Shown piece after piece: positions 1 through 8,329 of a stretch of 64,000 nucleotides of DNA. The notes beneath the pieces are model-generated. The model had not been told where the DNA came from and made no database searches. It worked only from the letters and a program-made list of their open reading frames with translations. Location of the stretch: assembly GCA_007121535.1 (NCBI GenBank), contig SKKK01000189.1, positions 1-64,000 of the forward strand, given 5' to 3'. Made by a program: the position numbers and the translations under genes. This stretch comes from Planctomycetaceae bacterium. GTDB lineage: Bacteria > Planctomycetota > Planctomycetia > Pirellulales > Pirellulaceae. Position 1 is the stretch's first letter; each line of letters opens with the position of its first letter.

Positions 1-102
1 CTTGTACTTCTTGCCGCTGCCACAGGCGCAGGGCTTGTTGCGGCCGACGCGGGCGGTGTCGTTTTGGATGGCTGGACAAGATCTATTGACACCAGATGTC
101 AT
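1..102 (-). CDS. SEC-C motif protein, partial at left edge
   Basis: The reverse strand reads from an ATG at 102 into NDTARVGRNKPCACGSGKKYK-like sequence and runs off the window. CxCGSGKKYK is the start of a SEC-C zinc-binding motif, known from the SecA C-terminus and from many small YecA-like proteins. An in-frame stop lies a few codons upstream of the ATG (a GTG sits 6 nt before it), so only about 14 residues precede the motif region. This is therefore either a very small SEC-C protein or the tail of a truncated gene; it is not the end of a normal SecA. Function beyond zinc or partner binding cannot be said. Confidence 0.5.
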   Translation of the reverse strand, partial: MTSGVNRSCPAIQNDTARVGRNKPCACGSGKKYK

Positions 103-181
103 CCCCACACGTCAATCGTTTCTCGACCACACCACCCCGCTTCCACCCGCCGAACCGCATCTCCAGTGGCCGCAACCGCTA

Positions 182-961
182 TTAGGCACCCGACACCGCC
201 TGAGTACGCCGAGCGGGTGGGCATCTGAACACGTAGATCGCCCAGCCCAAGGCGTCTCTGCCCCATTTCAAGTAGACTGATTTCTCCTTCGCCACGCGCT
301 CAAGCAGTTCTGGAAGATCAGGGTCATCGTGGTTGGCGTGCGCGTACTCCGCCGTCGCATGCCACTGCAGACCTTCGTATCGGTCCCAGTCGTCCTTGCT
401 GCTCACCAGAGTATGCACGAGGTCGAGCCCTCGCCGCTCTCCAGCCTCCACGTTTTCTACGTGGCTTCCGAAGGCATCTCTTGTTAGCCCACACGCCCGC
501 AAGTGCTCGTCCGACGGCTCCCGCAGCCAGTACGGCTCCCCCACTATCACCCAGCCGTCGGGCTCAACCATGCCGACGAGCGCGTCAAGAGTCGGTCCGT
601 GCCCGCCGAAAACCCAGCTCGCCCCAATGCACGAAGCGAGAATGAAGCTGTGTGGCTTGTCGGGTTTGAAATCAGCGCCATCCATTCGGGTGAAGGTGAT
701 TCCTGCTTGTGGCACACGGGCTCTGAGCCTTTGTTCCGCGTCGGCGATGAAAAAGGGCGAGAGGTCCACGCCGACGCCGCGCACTCCGTATGCCTCCGCT
801 AGACGTATCAGGAATTCGCCCTTCCCGCAGGCGATGTCAACCACTCGTGCGGCTGTCGGAAGCTGCAACAAGTCCACCAAGCGTGTGAGCTTCTCCTCGC
901 TCGTGGGATTGCACACCACGTGCCCACGATGAGTGATGTCGTAGAACTTCCAAGTATTCAT
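182..961 (-). CDS. class I SAM-dependent methyltransferase
   Basis: The protein carries a clear SAM-binding motif I (VVDIACGKGEF, around residues 40-50), followed by GVGVDLS for motif II and an acidic motif around GADFKPDKPHSFI. This is the Rossmann-like fold of class I methyltransferases; the later SCIGASWVFGG and EPYWLREP stretches resemble small-molecule methyltransferases of the Methyltransf_25/11 type. The substrate is not readable from the sequence. I chose the ATG at 961 (MNTWKFYDITHRGH), where the conserved part begins; a GTG at 1009 would add 16 residues. It is a stand-alone gene on the minus strand, followed by tspO further upstream on the same strand. Confidence 0.8.
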   Translation of the reverse strand: MNTWKFYDITHRGHVVCNPTSEEKLTRLVDLLQLPTAARVVDIACGKGEFLIRLAEAYGVRGVGVDLSPFFIADAEQRLRARVPQAGITFTRMDGADFKPDKPHSFILASCIGASWVFGGHGPTLDALVGMVEPDGWVIVGEPYWLREPSDEHLRACGLTRDAFGSHVENVEAGERRGLDLVHTLVSSKDDWDRYEGLQWHATAEYAHANHDDPDLPELLERVAKEKSVYLKWGRDALGWAIYVFRCPPARRTQAVSGA

Positions 962-1102
962 CAATCGATCATTCAGTTGCGTTGGGTATAGGGAGTTTCT
1001 GCCAATCACCTGTGGGCGTCAGATCTGCGGCCTAACGCGCAGGCAGGCACTTTTCGCAAGTCACATTCTAGCATAAGTTCCTTGTGAGCCTTTCGCTTCG
1101 CA

Positions 1103-1585
1103 TCAGGCGACGTTCAACCGCCAGATAGTGAAGTTCAACACGGCGGCGAAGCTGACCCAGGCCAGGTAGGGCACCAGGAGCCAGCCGGCCAGCGTCGAGC
1201 GGCGAAAGAAGGCCCACGTCGTGGCCGCGATGGCCAACCACAGGATCACGATCTCCACGAAGGCCCAGCCGGGCTGGTGCATGCCGAAGAAGATCCACGA
1301 CCAAGCGACGTTCAGAACAAGCTGGCCGCCGAACAGCGTCAGGGGTATCGCGGCGGCCTGGAAACCTGCCGGCTTCCAGACGAGCCAGGCGGCGAGAGCC
1401 ATCAATACGTAGAGCGTGGTCCACACCGGTCCAAACACGCTGGCGGGCGGGTTCCAGGTGGGTTTGGCGAGCGTTCTGTACCAACCGTCGATCTCCGGTG
1501 TGGTGGCGATGGCCCCAAGGCTGCCCGCGCCGAGGCAGACAGCGATGAAGACGACAAGGCCGATCCAGCGTTTCGTTGCATTCAT
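1103..1585 (-). CDS. tspO: TspO/MBR family tryptophan-rich sensory protein
   Basis: A 160-residue integral membrane protein with five predicted hydrophobic helices and the TspO hallmarks: [22 protein letters not shown] early on, then [15 protein letters not shown] and the late [17 protein letters not shown] helix. TspO proteins bind porphyrins and related ligands and take part in tetrapyrrole handling and stress signalling in the membrane. Length is normal for the family. The start has a good ribosome site (AAGGAAACCAC before ATG). The next gene upstream on the same strand (FMN reductase) ends 27 nt before it, so the two may be cotranscribed. Confidence 0.93.
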   Translation of the reverse strand: MNATKRWIGLVVFIAVCLGAGSLGAIATTPEIDGWYRTLAKPTWNPPASVFGPVWTTLYVLMALAAWLVWKPAGFQAAAIPLTLFGGQLVLNVAWSWIFFGMHQPGWAFVEIVILWLAIAATTWAFFRRSTLAGWLLVPYLAWVSFAAVLNFTIWRLNVA

Positions 1586-1612
1586 GTGGTTTCCTTCTTC
1601 GTTCGACGCGTA

Positions 1613-2230
1613 TCACCGGCACCGATGTTCCGCCAATTTTCTGCCGAGTCGCTGGGCCTTGCGACGTGCCTTGTCACTTACGTCCGGCCGCTCTTTCAAA
1701 GCGGCCAGGCCAATGAACAGCACGTCCACTCGCTGGGCGCCGAGCAATCGGGCGGCTTGCTTCAGGAGGCCGACCATCGACGTGAAGAGTCGACCCAGGA
1801 TGGCCGGTGCGGCCGAAGACGCCACGACGACGGCTCGCTTGGTGCGATTCCGTTTCCTCGCACTGGGCGCCAGCTTGCCCCAGGGCCAGTGGGCGCAGCA
1901 CACCAACCGTTCGACAAACCGCTTCATCACGGCCGTGACGGTGCCGAAATTCATCGGCGAGGCGAGTATGATCGCGTCGGAACGCTCGATCTCCTCCAGG
2001 ATCGGTCGCATGCGGTCATCGAGGATGCAGCGTCCGAACTCATCTCCAGCCTGCTGCGTACACGAGCGGCAATTCGTGCAGAACTCGATGTGCTCATCGA
2101 CCAAATAGAACTTCGTTGTTTGGGCACCTGCCGCTGCCGCTGCGCCAAGCAGTTCGTCGACGGCCGAATCGATCACGCCCCCTTTGCAGTACGTGCCCAC
2201 GATTGCGGTAATTTTGGATGGACGCTGCAT
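1613..2230 (-). CDS. flavodoxin-fold NADPH-dependent FMN reductase
   Basis: The N-terminus KITAIVGTYCKGG is the flavin-phosphate-binding loop of the NADPH-dependent FMN reductase/WrbA-like flavodoxin superfamily. Residues around FCTNCRSCTQQ and ILDDRMRPILEEIERSDAIILASPMNFGTVTAVMKRFVER match the iron-sulfur-flavoprotein-like branch, in which CxxCxxC precedes the flavin site; here the order is C-T-N-C-R-S-C. The role is probably flavin-dependent electron transfer in the cytoplasm. The ATG at 2230 has AAGGGATACC just upstream; an ATG at 2257 is possible. The C-terminal helix is rich in Arg/Lys. It is followed by tspO in the same direction. Confidence 0.8.
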   Translation of the reverse strand: MQRPSKITAIVGTYCKGGVIDSAVDELLGAAAAAGAQTTKFYLVDEHIEFCTNCRSCTQQAGDEFGRCILDDRMRPILEEIERSDAIILASPMNFGTVTAVMKRFVERLVCCAHWPWGKLAPSARKRNRTKRAVVVASSAAPAILGRLFTSMVGLLKQAARLLGAQRVDVLFIGLAALKERPDVSDKARRKAQRLGRKLAEHRCR

Positions 2231-2279
2231 GGTATCCCTTGTATCGTTTTTTTTCATGGCGCCTGTGGACTCGTCTCGA

Positions 2280-2681
2280 TCACGGCATCAGCCAGTCAAC
2301 TATCCGCAGCCCGGGAATATTCCGAAAATCGCTAGTGTTGTGGGTCACCAGCGTCAGGTCGTGAACCAGAGCAACTGAAGCGATCATCAAGTCGACAGAA
2401 GGAAACTCGATACCCCGCTTGCGAGCTTCAATGCGGGTTCGCCCGAAAGTCACTGCGCAGTCGACGTCGAAATCCAGGGCATGTACTTCAATTTGCAGCA
2501 TCTCTGCGATGGTATCCAAAATCCGGGTGGGATCCGGTCGGTTGTACGCCCAGACAAAAAGTTCACCCAGTGCGACGCTCGCCGTATAAAGCCGTCCCGA
2601 GTACTGAGTAAAACGATGCGCGAGTCCGGCAGGTCGTCTGAGGTAGGCCGAGAGAATATTCGTGTCGAGCAGGTAACTCAT
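2280..2681 (-). CDS. VapC-type PIN-domain toxin
   Basis: A complete PIN domain of 133 residues: [14 protein letters not shown] supplies the first catalytic aspartate, [11 protein letters not shown] the conserved glutamate, and [27 protein letters not shown] the third and fourth acidic residues with the NTSDF ending typical of VapC. PIN toxins are Mg2+-dependent ribonucleases. The start overlaps the stop of the upstream antitoxin gene by 4 nt (ATGA), the usual type II toxin-antitoxin arrangement. All expected acidic residues are present, so it is likely active. Confidence 0.9.
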   Translation of the reverse strand: MSYLLDTNILSAYLRRPAGLAHRFTQYSGRLYTASVALGELFVWAYNRPDPTRILDTIAEMLQIEVHALDFDVDCAVTFGRTRIEARKRGIEFPSVDLMIASVALVHDLTLVTHNTSDFRNIPGLRIVDWLMP

Positions 2682-2944
2682 AGTCCAAGTCCCGCCCGTC
2701 GCTCGCGCTTCCGATCTTGATGAATCTCTTCAAGCATCCGGTCCTCTTCCTCAGTCGCCAGATCGGCAAGCGCACCGGCCACGGTCCTCGTATTGCCGGG
2801 CTTCCAACCCGGCGGCGGTCCAGGCAACTTCTTCTTCGAGCAGACCGCGATATGCACCTGAACCTTCTGTCCATCCGCGATTCCCGGATCTTCATCCAGT
2901 TCGATGATTTTCCCATGTACGATACCTTGCAATGTCGCATTCAT
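2678..2944 (-). CDS. antitoxin partner of the PIN toxin
   Basis: An 88-residue protein upstream of, and overlapping by 4 nt, the PIN toxin. The N-terminus ([32 protein letters not shown]) has the beta-rich pattern 'xGxVxxGxIxLxxxxxLxdGxxVxV' that I associate with small antitoxins of PIN toxins in cyanobacteria and planctomycetes. The C-terminal half is charged and helical ([25 protein letters not shown]), suited to wrapping the toxin. A strong ribosome site (GGAGGATGCT) precedes the ATG. The family assignment rests on pattern and context; autoregulation of the pair is expected but no operator was identified. Confidence 0.75.
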   Translation of the reverse strand: MNATLQGIVHGKIIELDEDPGIADGQKVQVHIAVCSKKKLPGPPPGWKPGNTRTVAGALADLATEEEDRMLEEIHQDRKRERRAGLGL

Positions 2945-2968
2945 AGCATCCTCCGATCTGTCAGGTGT

Positions 2969-3061
2969 TCAGTGCCTGGACGGGCGGGTTAAGTGGTCGA
3001 ACGGTTCTGTCGTGCGTCGCATGTGGGCCGAACAGATGTCCGTATCGAGCAGAAACTTCAT
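2969..3061 (-). pseudogene. PIN-domain N-terminal fragment
   Basis: A 30-codon reading frame starts MKFLLDTDICSAHMRR, the first strand and catalytic aspartate of a VapC/FitB-type PIN domain, then loses similarity and stops. It lies directly upstream of the intact antitoxin-toxin pair in the same orientation, so it is probably the remnant of a second toxin gene in a formerly tandem locus. Confidence 0.6.
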
Positions 3062-3548
3062 GGTGTCCCTTTCCTGTGTGTGCGAAAAACTAGACAGCTG
3101 GGCCAGTACCCATTGCTGTCGTCGCGGAATCGGTTGCTCGAGCCATCCGTCCTAGAATTCGGGTTCGACGGGACCTTTGAATTATACCCTGTGCTCAGTT
3201 CTACCAGGCGGCCTTCGAAGCCGCTCAGCTAAGCGACGATCGTTTCCAGATTCGGATCTTCCACGACGAATTCCCTTCTGTGAGTTGCTGACGCCAATCC
3301 CCCTCGGCAGGTTGACCATCTGCTCCGGGCGATTACCATAGAACCCGCATCATTCGGTGCTCACCGCGGTGCTCTTTTTTCGCAATCCCGAGGCCGTGGT
3401 TTCTTCTGTGGTGCCATACAGTTCGCCGGATTTTGCAGCGATTTGCCGGGATTTGCAAGGAAGGTAGCCGAAAGAGGTAGGCTTGGGAGGAGCTTGGCTG
3501 TTGCCAGAAGTTGCGCCGTGGGCGGGAGTTGTGAGACGTAAATGCAAA
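3062..3548. other. intergenic, no gene seen
   Basis: About 490 bases between the PIN fragment and the tRNA terminator. Short open frames on both strands show no recognisable motif, biased composition or ribosome site. I see no gene. Confidence 0.5.
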
Positions 3549-3574
3549 CGCCGCAAGCGTTTATGCTTACGGCG
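3549..3574 (-). terminator. intrinsic terminator after tRNA-Arg
   Basis: A 10-bp stem (CGCCGTAAGC / GCTTGCGGCG on the minus strand, one G-U pair) with a six-base loop is followed by TTTGCATTT. It sits 28 nt past the tRNA-Arg 3' end on the same strand, fitting a factor-independent terminator with a weak U tract. Confidence 0.6.
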
Positions 3575-3602
3575 TCTCTATTTGAGGATATTTAGACCCA
3601 AG

Positions 3603-3676
3603 TATCCCCGAGAGGATTCGAACCTCTAACCTTCGGCTCCGGAGGCCGACGCTCTATCCAATTGAGCCACGGGGAC
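3603..3676 (-). tRNA. tRNA-Arg (anticodon CCG)
   Basis: The minus strand folds into a full 74-nt cloverleaf: acceptor GTCCCCG paired with CGGGGAT, a D arm around GCTCAATTGGATAGAGC, an anticodon stem TCGGC/GCCGA enclosing the loop CTCCGGA (anticodon CCG, reading CGG), and a T arm AGAGG-TTCGAAT-CCTCT. Discriminator A; CCA is not encoded. The first acceptor pair is G-U. Confidence 0.95.
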
Positions 3677-3745
3677 ATGTACCGGAATGGCGGTACCGTT
3701 TGACCAACCTTCCAAATTGTTAAGGACCGACAAGGGATTAATCGA

Positions 3746-3799
3746 CCGGCGGCTAGCGCCTTGCCGCTCGGATGACCGGTGGCTAGCGCCTTGCCGCTC
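3746..3799. repeat. two copies of the GCTAGCGCC dispersed repeat
   Basis: Two direct copies of CCGGYGGCTAGCGCCTTGCC followed by GCTC, 30 bp apart, lie just upstream of the tRNA. The same motif recurs near 8.2, 37.4 and 41.9 kb, always between genes. Confidence 0.8.
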
Positions 3800-3897
3800 A
3801 CATGACAAACCGACTGTAAGCGGTCTGGCGGTCGTTAAACGGATTTTAGCTGGTGGCTCGCCGCGTGTACAGCACGGGTGCGAGGGGAATTTGTCGA

Positions 3898-5097
3898 TTA
3901 ACCAAAGTCGAACTCTAGCTGATCGCCGCGCTGGAGCATGTCGGCCCAGGTCACTTCGCCGCCTTCGTAGGCGGCCATGCGGCCCAGGACGGCGGTCAGA
4001 TTAGCTCGGACCGAGGGCGCTACGGTCTCGTTGGCGTAGTTCCCCTTTGTGATGAACTCGTAAAACTCGTCGATGTTGGTTTGAGCGCCGGTGGTGTACA
4101 GATTTTGTACCGGTCCCCCCTCGAACGGCTTTTTGCCTCGGATGAACACGCTGCCGAAATAATCGGTGTCGATCACGCCGTCGGCGCCGAAGAAACGTGT
4201 ACGGATCTCGTCCTGGACCCCGGGGATGGATTGGATCGATGTGAACGACACGGGCAGTTCGTCAGGGAACAAGTAATTGACGGCGAAGTGGTCCCAGATA
4301 CTGCCTTCGGGTCGCACCTTGCGACCGCCCATGCCGACCGCGCTGATCGGATCGGCATCGGCGATCCAGGTGGCGACGTCCAGCACGTGGATGCTCTGTT
4401 CGACGATGAAGTCCCCGGACAGCGGCAGGACGAAGTACCAGTGGCGGAGTTGCGCTTCGGGCGTGTCAGGTCGCGGGCCACGTCCGCCGCCCGACCAAGG
4501 ATAATGGGCTTCGCCCATGACCAATCGTCCCAAATCACCGGCTCGGACTCGCCGCAGCGCTTCGCGAAACAGCGGATCGGCTCGTGTTTGGAAGTCGACC
4601 AAGTAGACCAGTTCCTTCTCCGTGGCTTGTGCGCCGGATTGGGCGATCGACTGGCAGCCGGGGACATCGACGGCGACCGGTTTCGAGAGGAATACGTGCT
4701 TCCCGGCTTCGACCGCGGCGGCCGCCTGCTCGGGGTGGAAGTACGGGGGGGTCTGGATCACCACGGCATCGACCTGGTCGTCCAGCATGCGTTTGTAGCC
4801 ATCGAGTCCCGTGTAGCGATGGGCCGAGTCGATTTGGGCGAGTTGACCGACGGCATCCGCTCGATCTTGGAAAAAGTCGGCGCAGGCCGTCCAGCGGTAG
4901 TTGCCCGTTTGGGCGAACATGGGGATCAGCCATCGGCCTCGGCCGCCGCAGCCGATCAGACCCAGCCGGACGACCGAGTTGGCTTGTGAACCGAAGACGA
5001 GGGATGGCTTGATGAACGTGGCCGCCGTGGCGGACGCGGCGGCCCCGGCCAGAAAACGACGCCGGTCAACCGGCGTGGGATCACAGACGTTGGACAT
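3898..5097 (-). CDS. Gfo/Idh/MocA family oxidoreductase, TAT-exported
   Basis: The N-terminus has a twin-arginine signal (DRRRFLAGAAASATAATF), followed by a Rossmann NAD(P)-binding motif (VRLGLIGCGGRGR) and the family's EAGKHVFLSKPVAVD lysine motif (usually EKP; here SKP), then the alpha/beta C-terminal domain. These enzymes oxidise or reduce sugars and related polyols with bound NAD(P), and planctomycetes carry many exported copies. The start at 5097 is set by AAGGAGATCCGATT immediately upstream; a longer frame to 5139 lacks this. Replacement of the usual Glu by Ser in the E-K-P motif is a small oddity, so catalysis may differ. Exact substrate unknown. Confidence 0.88.
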   Translation of the reverse strand: MSNVCDPTPVDRRRFLAGAAASATAATFIKPSLVFGSQANSVVRLGLIGCGGRGRWLIPMFAQTGNYRWTACADFFQDRADAVGQLAQIDSAHRYTGLDGYKRMLDDQVDAVVIQTPPYFHPEQAAAAVEAGKHVFLSKPVAVDVPGCQSIAQSGAQATEKELVYLVDFQTRADPLFREALRRVRAGDLGRLVMGEAHYPWSGGGRGPRPDTPEAQLRHWYFVLPLSGDFIVEQSIHVLDVATWIADADPISAVGMGGRKVRPEGSIWDHFAVNYLFPDELPVSFTSIQSIPGVQDEIRTRFFGADGVIDTDYFGSVFIRGKKPFEGGPVQNLYTTGAQTNIDEFYEFITKGNYANETVAPSVRANLTAVLGRMAAYEGGEVTWADMLQRGDQLEFDFG

Positions 5098-5257
5098 AAT
5101 CGGATCTCCTTTTCGGGTGAAATCGGCGCGCTCAGCCAACGCCGCTCACTAAGAGGCCGTAACAATACCGTCCACGCAGGATGGTTCTCCGAGCCGTCAG
5201 GCGGTTTGGTTACGGCCTCGAAACACCGAGTCAAGAATAACTGCCCGGATCTTGTCG

Positions 5258-5425
5258 GGTAAGTACCCGGCCAGAAGTTTCCTGCCAACTGAGGTAGCCT
5301 TGCATGGGGACGCAACGGGGTCGGGAGTCGTTTTCGGCCAGCGATCTACCACATGGGAAGCGGGTCACCCGAAAACGACTCCCGACCCCTTTCGCGAATC
5401 GCGACCGTCATTCATTTACCGATCG
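5258..5425. repeat. 21-bp-arm hairpin element, copy A
   Basis: Perfect 21-bp inverted arms at 5317-5337 and 5369-5389 (GGGTCGGGAGTCGTTTTCGG core) flank a 31-base loop containing ACCACATGG. The left flank (from about 5258, ACCCGGCCAGAAGTTTC ... ATGGGGACGCAAC) is shared with the inverted copy near 58.3 kb, and the right flank with copies at 37.7 and 45.5 kb. The right flank reaches into the end of the neighbouring methyltransferase gene and supplies its stop codon. Confidence 0.85.
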
Positions 5426-6287
5426 AATCGAGGTTGCCGGATGTCCAGCGAACGCGCATGCCGCTGGGCAGTCTGGCACCGGCAGCGGTGGTGAGCCGCA
5501 TGGGTTGGGCTTCGACGCATCCGATCCTTCCGCCCACGCAGGTTCCTGTTATCCACTGCCGCAGGTCGGCAAGGGACGCCCGAGGCGTGTGACAAGTCAG
5601 TAGAACCCAACTTGCTTGGGGGCTGAGCAGCTCACCACAGGCGTCCAATAGAGGTCCGAGATCGCGATCGATTTTCCAGGCTTGGTTTTTGGGACCGTGG
5701 CCGTAGCTGGGCGGATCCAGGATCAGACCATCATAGCGGACGCCGCGACGCAATTGGCGCCGGACGAACACCAATGCGTCTTCATGAATCCAGCGGATCG
5801 GGGCATTGTTCAATCCGGACAAAGCCGCATTCTGTCGTGCCCAAGCGACTACGTTCCTGGCCGAATCGACGTGGGTCACGTTGGCGCCAGCCGCCGCTGC
5901 GGCCAAGGTCGCACCACCGGTGTACGCGAACAGATTCAAGATCCGCCGCCCGGGCACTTCGCCGCTCAAGCGAGCTGTAATCCAGTCCCAATTCTCCGCC
6001 TGTTCGGGGAATATTCCAAGGTGGCCGAATGGGGTCGGCCGCAACTGGAAGATCAAAGGGCCGTAACCGATCATCCACGTCGCCGGCAACCCTGACGGCG
6101 GGCGCCATCGGCCGTCACCGTCCGCTTGCCTTTCGAACCGAGCATCCACACGCTCCCACCGATCAGGCGTCCTGCAACGGCGTCGCGCAACGGCTGGGCA
6201 CGGCCGATCGATCAAATAGGACCCGAATCGCTCCAGCTTGCGCCCCTGGCCGAAATCGACTAATTCGTACTGGTCACTGGTAAACAC
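5412..6287 (-). CDS. class I SAM-dependent RNA methyltransferase-like protein (COG1092 type)
   Basis: Central motifs define a Rossmann methyltransferase: ILNLFAYTGGATLAAAAAG (motif I of the RlmI/RlmK-like group), VDSARNVVAWARQNAALSGL (motif II) and LILDPPSYGHGPK (the N/DPP(Y/S) motif IV of base methyltransferases). This points to an rRNA cytosine- or guanine-modifying enzyme acting in the cytoplasm, although the N-terminal PUA domain of RlmI is missing. The GTG at 6287 (MFTSDQYELVDFGQG) has GGGGATAG before it and begins where homologues usually do; a TTG at 6335 would extend it. The last codons and stop lie in a dispersed hairpin element. Confidence 0.82.
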   Translation of the reverse strand: MFTSDQYELVDFGQGRKLERFGSYLIDRPCPAVARRRCRTPDRWERVDARFERQADGDGRWRPPSGLPATWMIGYGPLIFQLRPTPFGHLGIFPEQAENWDWITARLSGEVPGRRILNLFAYTGGATLAAAAAGANVTHVDSARNVVAWARQNAALSGLNNAPIRWIHEDALVFVRRQLRRGVRYDGLILDPPSYGHGPKNQAWKIDRDLGPLLDACGELLSPQASWVLLTCHTPRASLADLRQWITGTCVGGRIGCVEAQPMRLTTAAGARLPSGMRVRWTSGNLDSIGK

Positions 6288-6751
6288 CCTATCCCCGTTC
6301 CGTTTCTCGACCAAGTTTCCCGCAACGCCCGCCAAAAATACAGCGCAAGAGGCCTAAACTTTCACGATGCCCGCAGGGTCCCAGTATCCAATTAACTCTT
6401 ATGGCATACATGTACCCACCATATGCTACCGCAATAATGGGGACGACGATTTCCCCGGATCATTCAAGAAATGGTCGCCTTTTCCAGTAAGTCGTTTGTT
6501 AACACGTGGTTGCATCCATCTTACCCAAATCGCCGCGCATCGCAAAACGAGACGTAAGCCAGGAGAAATGCCTGGATTTCCTCGCTGACGTTTCGCGTTA
6601 CAAAATAATCCGGATTTCCGCTTAGCATTTTGGGGAATTTCCGCTCAGTTGATCTGGATCGACAAGCGGGAATCGTTTAGAGTCCGGTCGCCCGCGTCAG
6701 TCGGCGCTTCCCTTGCATCGTGGTTGTCGCCTTTCGTCAAGGAGGACGAGA
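6288..6751. other. intergenic between divergent genes
   Basis: About 460 bases lie between two divergently transcribed genes and should hold both promoters. A short frame starting near 6367 shows no features of a real protein. No riboswitch or clear operator was recognised. Confidence 0.45.
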
Positions 6752-8080
6752 ATGGAGACTCTGAAGACCGCTCTGGTGGTTGTCTTATTGTTGGCAGTGC
6801 TGTACGGAGTGTTCATCGTGTTGAACAAGCCCGAATTGGGCGAACCTCCGGAATTGGCATGGCAGACTCTGGCGACTTCCCCGCCCGAAATCGAGTATGG
6901 CGATCCGGTGGGGGAATCGACAAGTCCCCTGCCGCCCATGATCACAGCGCCACCGGAAATGCAGCCGGAGATCACGCCGATGGAGAAAGACACGGCGGAT
7001 CCCGACGGTGATGTCTCGCTTGACGAACTACCTCGAATAAGCGGTGATTATGGCCCGTCATCAGGCGACGAAGGGGCGAGGGACGGCCGAAAGGTGGGCG
7101 ATTTCGGTTCGGAGCCGCCAAAGCTTTATGGCGAAAAGAGTGGCGAAGTGTCGAGGCCGGCAGATCCTGGCTATCCATTGGCAGAGAAGTCACCTGAATT
7201 CGATTCGCGAGCCACGTCAGCGACCGATCAGGATGACATGCCTTCGGTGCCAGAAGATCTCTCGGATCGAGTGGCGACACTGGAAAACACCGGCGTTGAT
7301 CGCCGCTTGTCCATCTACGAGCAGCCGTCATCGGAAGCAGCTCAAGATTACGGCGACAACGGACACGAGACTCGTCCCGCTTCAAATTCGTTTGAAGATG
7401 CCTGGATGCTGGCAACCGACCAATTGAACCGCCAGTACTGGAGCGATGCCCTGCTGACGTTATCGGCGTTTTACGATCGGCCGGAAGTCACCGGTCGGGA
7501 TCGCCAGCGTCTGGTCGATCTGTTAGATCCGTTGGCTGGAAAGGTCATCTATTCGCCCGAGCATCTGTTGGAGCCCCCGCATCAGGTTCGTCCCGGCGAG
7601 AGTCTGCTGGAGATCGCTCAGCAGTACCAGGTGCCTGCCATGCTGTTGAAGAACATCAACGGAATCTCCGACCCCGGAAATCTGACGCCAGGCAGTTCGC
7701 TGAAGGTGGTGCGAGGTCCGTTTCGAGCCGAAGTGAACTTGGCGAAAGACGAGCTGGTGTTGTTCCTGGGCGACTATTATGCCGGTCGGTTTGCGATCAG
7801 CATTGGCAACGACCCGCAACCAAAGCCGGGGCAATACGTCGTTCAGGGCAAGCAGGAAGGCCGCGAATACTTTGCACCCGATGGCTCCCGCATCCCGCCG
7901 CTGGCGCGTGACAACCCCTACGGACGTTGGTGGATTGATCTGGGCGGGGATGTCTGCATTCATGCGTCGCCGGAAACCACGCCTTCCCATGGCGGGCTGG
8001 GCTGCATCAGCCTGGATCCTCATGATGCGGCCGATGTGTTCGGGATCCTGTCGATCGGATCGAAGGTCATCCTGCGATAA
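6752..8080 (+). CDS. LysM / L,D-transpeptidase (YkuD) protein
   Basis: A 442-residue protein with an N-terminal membrane anchor (TALVVVLLLAVLYGVFIVLN), a long low-complexity acidic/proline-rich stretch (about 25-200), a helical segment, a LysM domain (HQVRPGESLLEIAQQYQVP ... GSSLKVV) and a C-terminal YkuD domain ending in HASPETTPSHGGLGCISL, the His/Gly-Cys catalytic signature with Cys at about 418. Such enzymes make 3-3 peptidoglycan crosslinks or attach proteins to the wall, and act outside the cytoplasmic membrane. The start at 6752 follows a perfect AAGGAGG; an upstream ATG at 6713 lacks one. The catalytic motif is intact, evidence that this planctomycete handles peptidoglycan. Confidence 0.92.
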   Translation: METLKTALVVVLLLAVLYGVFIVLNKPELGEPPELAWQTLATSPPEIEYGDPVGESTSPLPPMITAPPEMQPEITPMEKDTADPDGDVSLDELPRISGDYGPSSGDEGARDGRKVGDFGSEPPKLYGEKSGEVSRPADPGYPLAEKSPEFDSRATSATDQDDMPSVPEDLSDRVATLENTGVDRRLSIYEQPSSEAAQDYGDNGHETRPASNSFEDAWMLATDQLNRQYWSDALLTLSAFYDRPEVTGRDRQRLVDLLDPLAGKVIYSPEHLLEPPHQVRPGESLLEIAQQYQVPAMLLKNINGISDPGNLTPGSSLKVVRGPFRAEVNLAKDELVLFLGDYYAGRFAISIGNDPQPKPGQYVVQGKQEGREYFAPDGSRIPPLARDNPYGRWWIDLGGDVCIHASPETTPSHGGLGCISLDPHDAADVFGILSIGSKVILR

Positions 8081-8114
8081 GCCTCTTTTCCAATGCCGCG
8101 TCTCGTGATAGAAC

Positions 8115-8278
8115 CTAGTGCGTTGTCCAGGCGAAATCTTGGGGTCACGATCAGTGAGCGGCACGGCGCTAGCCGCCGGTGGCGTAAAGGATCGACTCTA
8201 GCCGCCGGTGGCGTTCAGAATCGGCGGCTAGTGCCGTGCCGCTCACAATCCGCATTTTTCGCCTGGACAACGCACTAG
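8115..8278. mobile_element. 164-bp MITE-like element with perfect terminal inverted repeats
   Basis: The ends are perfect 22-bp inverted repeats (8115-8136 and 8257-8278; CTAGTGCGTTGTCCAGGCGA core). Nested inside are oppositely oriented GCTAGC-type repeat units (about 8154-8180 and 8222-8246), so the whole element can fold into one long hairpin. No coding capacity. It lies between the L,D-transpeptidase gene and pyrE. Size and termini suggest a non-autonomous transposable element; no transposase with matching ends is present in the window. Confidence 0.7.
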
Positions 8279-8329
8279 TCGAGTGTTCGTGGATCGATAT
8301 GGTTTATGTCGCAGGGATAAAGGCACAGC

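Noticed and set aside
1277-2335. 352-codon frame on the plus strand
   Set aside because: Runs antisense across both tspO and the FMN reductase gene, which have solid family motifs.
4081-4989. 302-codon frame on the plus strand
   Set aside because: Shadow of the Gfo/Idh/MocA gene on the other strand; no independent features.
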